Shown here one piece after another: positions 14,929-20,938 of a stretch of 20,938 nt of DNA. The stretch covers positions 1 through 20,938 of the forward strand of contig JAJUJY010000071.1 in the NCBI GenBank assembly GCA_029265085.1. Reading direction: 5' to 3'. A program made the translations under genes and the position numbers. The number at the start of each line of letters is the position of its first letter. The stretch's first letter is position 1. The notes beneath the pieces were generated by a model. That model did no database searches. It was given only the letters and a program-made list of their open reading frames with translations, and was not told the DNA's origin. Source of the DNA: Chloroflexota bacterium (GTDB taxonomy: Bacteria; Chloroflexota; Anaerolineae; Anaerolineales; Anaerolineaceae).

Positions 14929-17253
14929 TTAATTCAACATGTTTTTGAGTTCTTCCAATACTTTAAGGTATTCTGCTTTATTGGGCGGGTTGAGCGCAAT
15001 AATTTCTTCTACGGTGGCCATTGCCATTTTGGCATTGGCTGCGGAAGCATACGCATCCGCAATGGCATCCAATTGTGCCACAGCCAGTTCTAGCTGCCCG
15101 CTGCGCCTGTATAGATCAAATAATCGCCGTAAGAAATCAATCTTCCCCGGCTGTTCAATGAGCAATTCTTTAAGAAAATCAATCGCTGCATCGCGGTGGT
15201 GTTGGGTTTCTAAGTAGCCGATATACTGATCTAATTCATCCAACGCAGATTTTTCCTGGCCGAGCCGTTGGTGGATCTCAATGATTTGCTTGCGGGTAGG
15301 CTTATCTTCCGGTTGGAGGGTGCGCAGCTGCTCAAACATGCGCAGCGCCTGCCGCCAATCGAGCCGCTGCATGTCGATATCGGCAATGCTGCTCAAAATT
15401 TTATGCGCCCACTGGCGATTATTTGCAGATTGTTGGGCTAGCCGCAAAGCCGTCAGATAGGTCTGGCGGGTCAGGTCTAATTCGGCCAGGCGGTAATACA
15501 CATCTGCGAGATCGATATACTGCTGGACGGCTTCATCCGTGCGTCCCTGGGAAATCAGCATGTCAATCAACCGCTGCCGGACGGTCACATCCATTGGCGA
15601 AATTTGTGCAATTCGGTTGAGCAGCTGCACAGCCTGGTTGGCTTCACCGCGCAGGGTGTACAGGTCGGTAATCAACAGGTATTTGGTCATGGCTTCTTGC
15701 ACCAGACCCTCCTGGAAGAGCAGGTCGCCAATTTGAACGTGCAGCGGCATATAGGTCGGGGCGATATTCAGGGCGCGGAACGCCTCTTCCATGGCCGAGC
15801 GGGTTTTCTTTTGACTGGCCAGAATCCGGATTTGTGCCATGGCTTCAATCACCTGCCCGCTGCGCGATTCCAGCAGCATTTCAGAGAGCGGCATTGGCGG
15901 AGCGTCTGCCGACTGAACAGGTAATTGTTGGCGTGCTTTTTGGAGTAGTTCGCGCCAATCGGGGCGTAAAAGCTGGTTTTTTATCGTCTCACAAAGTGTT
16001 TTAAGTTTGACCGGATCGGTTTCTTTGGATTGCGATTCAAGAATAGGCTCATAAAGCTGGCTAAGTTCGTCTGCATGTTCCAGCGGAGCGGTTTCTACAT
16101 CCGCATTTCGCAAGGCCTGCAAATAGGATTGCGCTGCTTCCGTGAATTTACCTTCTTGAAAATGGATTTGCCCCATGAGCAGGTAAGAGGCTAATGCAAA
16201 TTCCGGGTTGCGGACGGATTTTTGCAAACTGCGCAGGGCTTTTTTGTTGTCGATCTTGGAAAGCAGCAATCCCAGGTTGTAATACAGGCCAGGGTGTGAA
16301 AGACCAATTTGCTGCACCCGTTCCAGTTCTTCCGCGGCTTGCTGTTCGTCTCCGTGTGTTTGTGACTCAATCGCCTGCCCTAAATGAAGCAAAATGCGGG
16401 TGCGGTCGGATTGATCCAAAACGAGTCCGCCCGTACCGCGTACCAGTGAATTAATTCCGCGCCGCGAGCTTTGTGAGCTGAGGGTGGTATCTTCTGCCTG
16501 GTCAAATAACAGGGCGGCTAATTGCACCATTGCTTTTTGGCGTGCTTCTGCAATTGGATCCAGCGAGGGTTCGCCCAGGCTGCTTTTGGGTTCCAGTTTC
16601 TTTACATCGGCCATGCGCATGGGGCCGGTGCCGCCGCGCGGGCGGGCAGGCCGGGGCAGATTCTGGCCTTTCTTTAAGAGCTGTAGGGCCTGGGTGGCTT
16701 CTGCGCTGCCTGGCATTAACGTGAGCGCGTATTGAACCGCCTGGGTGGCTTTGCTGTTCTCGCCATTTTCTTGTAGCAGGGACGCGGTTGACAGGTATTC
16801 GGTTACCGATTCAGCTTTTTTGCCAATTCGTTCGTAGATCATCGCCAGGCGCGAATGGGCAGTCATGTTTTCAGGCTGCAGACTGGTGACCCGCACCCAG
16901 TTTTCAATGGATTTTTCTACGTCACGGGCTTTAAGGTGCAGTTCAGCCGCCTGGATGCTGCATTTCACGGCGTCAGGGAGCTGGCCGGTTCGTTCAAAAA
17001 TCCGAGCCAGTTTTTCAAATGGAACCGGGTCTTCAGGAGTCAGGCCGGTTAAGCGGCGGTAGATTTTGACGGCTTGTTCAAAATCTTGCAGCTCAAACAG
17101 TGCCAGTCCCAGGCTGGTTAATGCGCCTGGATGGTCGGGAAATTCGCTCAGGGCTTGTTGATAATATCCGGCTGCCGTTTTCCAATCCTGGTCCCAGGCA
17201 GCGGAATGCCCATCGTTCATTGCTTTTTGAAATGCCTGTTGGTTCCCGCTCAT
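14929..17253 (-). CDS. Large TPR-repeat protein
   Basis: A 774-residue, soluble-looking protein made mostly of tetratricopeptide repeats. At least three TPR blocks show: about 15-200 (GALTSLGLALFELQDFEQAVKIY), about 300-400 (GLYYNLGLLL), and about 490-760 (PLHVQIGDLLFQEGLVQEA). A charged Arg/Gly-rich linker (about 200-290) splits the first two. There is no signal peptide and no catalytic domain. TPR arrays bind peptides or proteins; the partner is not identifiable here. It is the third gene of the polA unit, 31 bases after polA, and GGAGAG 4 bases before ATG 17253 gives a good ribosome site. Co-transcription with polA is inferred from spacing only. Confidence 0.88.
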   Translation of the reverse strand: MSGNQQAFQKAMNDGHSAAWDQDWKTAAGYYQQALSEFPDHPGALTSLGLALFELQDFEQAVKIYRRLTGLTPEDPVPFEKLARIFERTGQLPDAVKCSIQAAELHLKARDVEKSIENWVRVTSLQPENMTAHSRLAMIYERIGKKAESVTEYLSTASLLQENGENSKATQAVQYALTLMPGSAEATQALQLLKKGQNLPRPARPRGGTGPMRMADVKKLEPKSSLGEPSLDPIAEARQKAMVQLAALLFDQAEDTTLSSQSSRRGINSLVRGTGGLVLDQSDRTRILLHLGQAIESQTHGDEQQAAEELERVQQIGLSHPGLYYNLGLLLSKIDNKKALRSLQKSVRNPEFALASYLLMGQIHFQEGKFTEAAQSYLQALRNADVETAPLEHADELSQLYEPILESQSKETDPVKLKTLCETIKNQLLRPDWRELLQKARQQLPVQSADAPPMPLSEMLLESRSGQVIEAMAQIRILASQKKTRSAMEEAFRALNIAPTYMPLHVQIGDLLFQEGLVQEAMTKYLLITDLYTLRGEANQAVQLLNRIAQISPMDVTVRQRLIDMLISQGRTDEAVQQYIDLADVYYRLAELDLTRQTYLTALRLAQQSANNRQWAHKILSSIADIDMQRLDWRQALRMFEQLRTLQPEDKPTRKQIIEIHQRLGQEKSALDELDQYIGYLETQHHRDAAIDFLKELLIEQPGKIDFLRRLFDLYRRSGQLELAVAQLDAIADAYASAANAKMAMATVEEIIALNPPNKAEYLKVLEELKNMLN

Positions 17254-17284
17254 GCAACTCTCCGACTTTACCTGTATGGGTTAA

Positions 17285-20077
17285 TCATACCTCAGTTCTG
17301 GACAAGGGGCTGAGATTTCCCCAATTATCTCCCCAGCGTGCCTCGGTTAACAACGGAATGGACAGCGGATACGCATGTTCCATCACTTGCTGGACGGTAC
17401 GGGCGGCGGCATCGCGTTCTTCATCCGGCACTTCCAGGACCAACTCATCGTGAACCTGGAGCAGGATGCGCGATTTCAACCCGGCTTTTTCCAGTGCCGC
17501 CGGTAATTGCACCATCGCAATTTTGAGGATGTCCGCGGCTGTGCCCTGTACCGGGGCATTGATGGCCTCGCGTTCTTCTCGAGCACGCAGTGCCGGGTTT
17601 GCCCCGCTTTTTAAATTAGGAAAGTAGCGCTTGCGTCCGAGCAAGGTTTCTACATAACCCTGTCGCCCGGCCAGATGGCGCACATTATCCAGGTAGAGTT
17701 TAACGCCGGGGAATTGGGCGAAATAAGCCTTAACAAAGTTTTCCGATTCGCCCAGGGTCAGATCGGTGGTGCGGCTTAAGCCAAAGGCGCTCATGCCGTA
17801 AATCAAACCAAAGTTGATCGCTTTGGCATGACGGCGCTGGTCTTTGTTGACTTGATCCAATCCAAGGCCGTAAACGGCAGCGGCGGTGGCGGCGTGAATA
17901 TCTTGACCGGCCCGGAAAGCATTGAGCATGGATTCGTCACCGGACATGTGCGCAACAATGCGCAGTTCGATTTGCGAATAATCCACCGCCAGTAAGCCCA
18001 TTCCCGGGCTTGCCACAAAGGCATTTCGAACCAGCCGCCCGGTTTCGGTGCGGGTGGGAATGTTTTGTAAATTTGGGTCTGAAGAAGCCAGCCGGCCGGT
18101 GACTGACCCGGTTTGATTAAAGGAGGTATGGACCCGGCCTGTGCGCGGGTTCACCTGCTGCGGCAGCGCATCCACATATGTGGATTTGAGTTTGGCCAGT
18201 TCACGGTATTCCAGGATTAACTCCACGGCTGGATGCTGCTTGCGGATTTCTTCCAAAATATCGGCTGAGGTGGAAAAGTGTCCGCTGCTGGTCTTTTTCC
18301 GCCGGTCAGGAGGCTCCAGACCGAGCGTTTCAAACAAGGCTTTGGACAGCTGCTGCGTGGAATTCAGGTTGAAGGGATAGCCAACCGCCTTGTAGATTTC
18401 TTTTTCGATTTCTAATAAGCGCTGGTTGAGTTCACCAGACATTTTGTTCAGGTACGGGATATCCAAGAGGATGCCAGCCTGTTCCATGTTTGCCAACACG
18501 GGTACCAGAGGCATTTCAATGTCTTCAAACAGGCGCTCTACGTTATTCTCGCGCATGCGCTCGCGCAGTAACGGCACCAGGCGCAGGGTCACCTCGGCAT
18601 CGGCGGCGGCATAAGGCGCGGCCTTGACCACTGGAACGGTGTCCATCGTGGTTTGGTTTTTGCCTTTGCCGATTAATTCTTCAATGTGCGTCATGGTAAT
18701 ACCGAGGTAGCCTTCGGCCATATTTTTCAAGCCCAGGTTGTACCCTTCCGGGTGGATTAAAAATTCGGCGATCATGGTGTCAAAGGACAGTGGTGCGGGG
18801 AACAAGCCAACCTGTGCCAGGGATAACGCATCATATTTGAGGTTGTGCCCGGCTTTGGGTATGTTCGGATTGGTTAATGGCGGGCGCAGTGCTTCGATCA
18901 CCTGTTCGAGCGGCAGCTGCGGCTCGCCGGTTTTGTGCCCAACCGGAATGTAATAGCCCTGTCCCGGGCGAACGGCCAGAGAAATACCTACCAGGTCTGC
19001 TTTTAAGGGGTCGGTTGAGGTGGTTTCGGTATCAAAGGCGATCATGGCGGCCTGTTCCAGTTCGGAGACCAGTTCTGCCAGTGCTTGCAGGGTGCTGATG
19101 GTTACCACATCCAAATCATAGGCTGGTGCTTCACCGATCTGGACAACGGGCTCGCCGAACAGCGATAGCTGCTGGGTAGGGAGCGGTGCGGGGGCAGCCT
19201 GGCCGGTAAAATTCTTTATGCGAGAGACCAGTGTGCGAAATTCCAACCGCTGGAATAATTCTTCCACGGCTGCGTAATTGATGTGGCTGGTGCGGGCTTT
19301 TTCCAGGTCAAGCACCAGGGGAATATTGGTGCGGATGGTGGCAAGGTCACGGGACAAATAGGCGTTGGCCTTGTCTTTTTCGAGTAAGTTGCGCACGCGG
19401 GGCTGGATTTCCTCCAGGTGCGCGTACACCTCATCCAGCGTGGGGTATTTTTCTAACAGCGCAACGGCTGTTTTTTCGCCGATGCCGGCCACACCGGGAA
19501 TATTATCGGATTTGTCACCCACCAATGCTTTATATTCGATCACCTGGTCGGGGCGCACACCGAGGGATTCGATCACATCTTTGGCGGTGTAGTCTTTGGC
19601 TTCTGACAGCTTGCTGCCAGCCAGGTTAACAATGACTCGATCCTCCACCAGCTGCAGCAAATCGCGGTCTCCGGTGATAATTTTTACCCCCAGGCCCTTT
19701 TCCACAGCCAGATGAGCGATGCTGCCTAAAACATCATCAGCCTCTGCGCCTTCTTTTTCTAACCGCGGAAAGCCAAAAGCATCCACCATTTCCCGGATGG
19801 TTTCAATTTGCGGGCGCAAGTCATCCGGCATTTTAGCACGGGTGGCTTTATAACCGGGGAACATTTCGTTTCGAAAGGTTTTACCGGTATCAAAGGCAAC
19901 GGCCAGGTATTCCGGTTTATCCTGTTCAAGCAACTTCAACAAAACACTGGCAAAGCCATAAATTCCGGCGGTAGGCGCGCCGTCTCGGGTTGTTAAACGC
20001 TGCCCGGCTGTTGCCAGGGCAAAATAGGTGCGGTAGGCCAGGGCATGCCCGTCAATTAGATATAAAGTAGGCGGCAT
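17285..20077 (-). CDS. polA: DNA polymerase I
   Basis: A 930-residue, full-length DNA polymerase I for Okazaki fragment maturation and repair. The 5'-3' nuclease domain (1-290) keeps its acidic residues (EADDVLGS 112-119, TGDRDLLQLV, VGDKSDNIPG 186-195). The 3'-5' exonuclease domain (about 320-505) keeps all four metal residues: D349 and E351 (FDTET), D416 (HNLKYD) and the YxxxD motif (Y489, D493), so proofreading should work, unlike in Thermus. The polymerase domain has motif A (DYSQIELR, D699), motif B (RRHAKAINFGLIYG; R748, K752, Y760; Phe756 is the usual ddNTP-discriminating residue) and motif C (QVHDE, H876-D877). ATG 20077 is chosen over the longer frame because the conserved PPTLYLIDGHALAYR begins at once. 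No strong ribosome site. Second gene of the minus unit. Confidence 0.97.
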   Translation of the reverse strand: MPPTLYLIDGHALAYRTYFALATAGQRLTTRDGAPTAGIYGFASVLLKLLEQDKPEYLAVAFDTGKTFRNEMFPGYKATRAKMPDDLRPQIETIREMVDAFGFPRLEKEGAEADDVLGSIAHLAVEKGLGVKIITGDRDLLQLVEDRVIVNLAGSKLSEAKDYTAKDVIESLGVRPDQVIEYKALVGDKSDNIPGVAGIGEKTAVALLEKYPTLDEVYAHLEEIQPRVRNLLEKDKANAYLSRDLATIRTNIPLVLDLEKARTSHINYAAVEELFQRLEFRTLVSRIKNFTGQAAPAPLPTQQLSLFGEPVVQIGEAPAYDLDVVTISTLQALAELVSELEQAAMIAFDTETTSTDPLKADLVGISLAVRPGQGYYIPVGHKTGEPQLPLEQVIEALRPPLTNPNIPKAGHNLKYDALSLAQVGLFPAPLSFDTMIAEFLIHPEGYNLGLKNMAEGYLGITMTHIEELIGKGKNQTTMDTVPVVKAAPYAAADAEVTLRLVPLLRERMRENNVERLFEDIEMPLVPVLANMEQAGILLDIPYLNKMSGELNQRLLEIEKEIYKAVGYPFNLNSTQQLSKALFETLGLEPPDRRKKTSSGHFSTSADILEEIRKQHPAVELILEYRELAKLKSTYVDALPQQVNPRTGRVHTSFNQTGSVTGRLASSDPNLQNIPTRTETGRLVRNAFVASPGMGLLAVDYSQIELRIVAHMSGDESMLNAFRAGQDIHAATAAAVYGLGLDQVNKDQRRHAKAINFGLIYGMSAFGLSRTTDLTLGESENFVKAYFAQFPGVKLYLDNVRHLAGRQGYVETLLGRKRYFPNLKSGANPALRAREEREAINAPVQGTAADILKIAMVQLPAALEKAGLKSRILLQVHDELVLEVPDEERDAAARTVQQVMEHAYPLSIPLLTEARWGDNWGNLSPLSRTEV

Positions 20078-20108
20078 GAGGTTGTTCCGTTCTGTCGTTT
20101 CAAGTGAT

Positions 20109-20938
20109 TTATGGTAGTGCGAAGCCTTGACGCTGGCGCGTCCGTTGAATAAAGTCGTGGAGCAGGTGCTGAGCCGGAGGCTGCTTCCCGCTGACAATTA
20201 GATAGCCGGGAGCCCAAAACTCTTCTGCCGGGCTGTGCCCGCCTAATTCCGGGAAGCGGGCAAAGATGCGCAGCGAGGATTGCTGGCGTAAGATGCGCGC
20301 CAGATACCCCGGCGAAACGGCTGGCGCTACCTCCACGGTCCATTGTAAATACTCGGGTTGGATCGCCAGGTCTGTTAATTGCCAGCCAAAGGACTGGCAA
20401 AATTGCCGGATCCACGGGTCCAATTCGGCAGCAATTTTCCCTTCCAGGCGTTGGTCTGGGCGGCGAGGAATGAGCAGGCAGGTATAAGCAGGGCGCAGTA
20501 TCGCCGTCTGGGCAGCGAAGCCGGGCGGCGGAGGACTGCCAGGACGGCCTCCAATAGGTTGTGTGTCACCATTATTGCCAGACGGATTTTTGCGGTATGA
20601 CAGCGGTTGGGTGGCTGCCTGATCCGCAGTGACCGGCTGGGGTTGGTTTTCGGCCGCTGTTTTTACTTCCCACGGAAAGAGAAATCCATCGGATGATTGG
20701 GCTTCTGTTTCAGGAATCCAACCATTTACGGCTGCCGTTGGGGAAGGGTCTGGTGAAGGGGCGCTGGCCAGCAGTTCTAATAAGCCCAGGTCAATCGCGG
20801 GCAGTTCTTCCGGTCCCTCTTCCAGCCATTCGAAGGTATCCTCTTCGGCAGGGTGGGCTGGTTCTTCTACGACCTCGGGGGGCTGCAATTCTGCCAGCCG
20901 CTCCATAAAATCCAATACCTGTGCGCGGACACGAGTCA
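20109..20938 (-). CDS. Dead IS200/IS605 TnpA-like (Y1 HUH) domain protein, polA-linked; 5' end may lie outside window
   Basis: Residues are counted from the TTG at 20915; ATG is at 20906; the frame is still open to the window edge, so the start may lie outside. The first about 138 residues are acidic and Pro/Gln/Gly-rich, disordered. Residues 143-260 follow the IS200/IS605 TnpA (Y1 transposase) pattern, with a gap-free match in layout from memory to IS608 TnpA over about 79 residues: IPRRPDQRLEG, the region ending LAIQPEYLQWTVEVAP, the helix RILRQQSSLRIFARFPEL, EEFWAPGYLIVSG, then HDFIQ. Both catalytic sites are lost. The HUH motif (H-x-H) is Y189-L-Q191 and the nucleophilic Tyr is F255. It therefore cannot cut DNA as a transposase does, though it may still bind single-stranded DNA or hairpins. 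No element ends or IS boundaries are visible. It is transcribed ahead of polA, with a 31-base gap. Confidence 0.72.
   Translation of the reverse strand, partial: TRVRAQVLDFMERLAELQPPEVVEEPAHPAEEDTFEWLEEGPEELPAIDLGLLELLASAPSPDPSPTAAVNGWIPETEAQSSDGFLFPWEVKTAAENQPQPVTADQAATQPLSYRKNPSGNNGDTQPIGGRPGSPPPPGFAAQTAILRPAYTCLLIPRRPDQRLEGKIAAELDPWIRQFCQSFGWQLTDLAIQPEYLQWTVEVAPAVSPGYLARILRQQSSLRIFARFPELGGHSPAEEFWAPGYLIVSGKQPPAQHLLHDFIQRTRQRQGFALP

Noticed and set aside
20078..20197. Longer polA frame starting 40 codons upstream
   Set aside because: The extra 40 residues do not match Pol I, overlap the upstream gene's end, and ATG 20077 sits right before the conserved N-terminus.
20109..20938. An active IS200-type insertion sequence
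   Set aside because: Catalytic His and Tyr are replaced, no TnpB, no hairpin ends or target site are seen, and the gene is tightly spaced with polA.

Overview
The window reads like chromosomal DNA from a member of the Chloroflexota, most likely class Anaerolineae. This rests on gene style, not on a marker gene. Signs are a LysM-type lipoprotein with a Thr/Pro/Val-rich stalk, TPTPT-rich surface tails, a lipoprotein HtrA, a bacterial eRF1-like (baeRF) protein with a zinc ribbon, and moderate GC content. There is no rRNA, tRNA, CRISPR array or intact insertion sequence. Coding density is high and every gene looks intact; only the two genes at the window edges run off the sequence.

Layout. (1) 1-999: a divergent pair, a LysM lipoprotein leaving on the minus strand and a nucleoside 2-deoxyribosyltransferase-like enzyme on the plus strand. 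(2) 1130-1215: two back-to-back hairpins end the converging transcripts. (3) 1240-4866, minus: a two-gene operon of sensor proteins. The first gene has a receiver-like domain and a histidine-kinase fold that both lack their phosphorylated residues. The second is a real-looking kinase with a dead receiver in front. (4) 5013-8314, plus: a protein-quality operon of a DnaJ/CbpA-type co-chaperone, an HtrA-type lipoprotein protease and an eRF1-like protein, facing a strong terminator at 8336-8357. (5) 8377-12409, minus: rhomboid protease, membrane-anchored Clp-fold (SDH-type) protease, then three single-pass membrane coiled-coil proteins, one with a cytoplasmic helix-hairpin-helix domain. (6) 12488-14884, plus: murJ lipid II flippase and a stand-alone SagB-type nitroreductase, ending at a bidirectional terminator. 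(7) 14929-20938, minus: a protein whose C-terminal half matches IS200/IS605 TnpA but has lost the catalytic residues, then polA, then a large TPR protein.

How they fit together. Regions 4 and 5 both concern protein folding, proteolysis and possibly ribosome rescue at or near the membrane. Region 3 looks like a signalling module in which phosphotransfer has been partly replaced by protein-protein or ATP-binding control. Region 7 puts a catalytically dead single-strand-DNA transposase fold in one transcription unit with DNA polymerase I; this is the most unexpected item in the window. Several starts (4866 minus, 5013 plus, 12488 plus) lie 6-7 bases after a -10 box and lack a clear Shine-Dalgarno sequence, which suggests leaderless transcripts, whereas genes inside operons have good ribosome binding sites.
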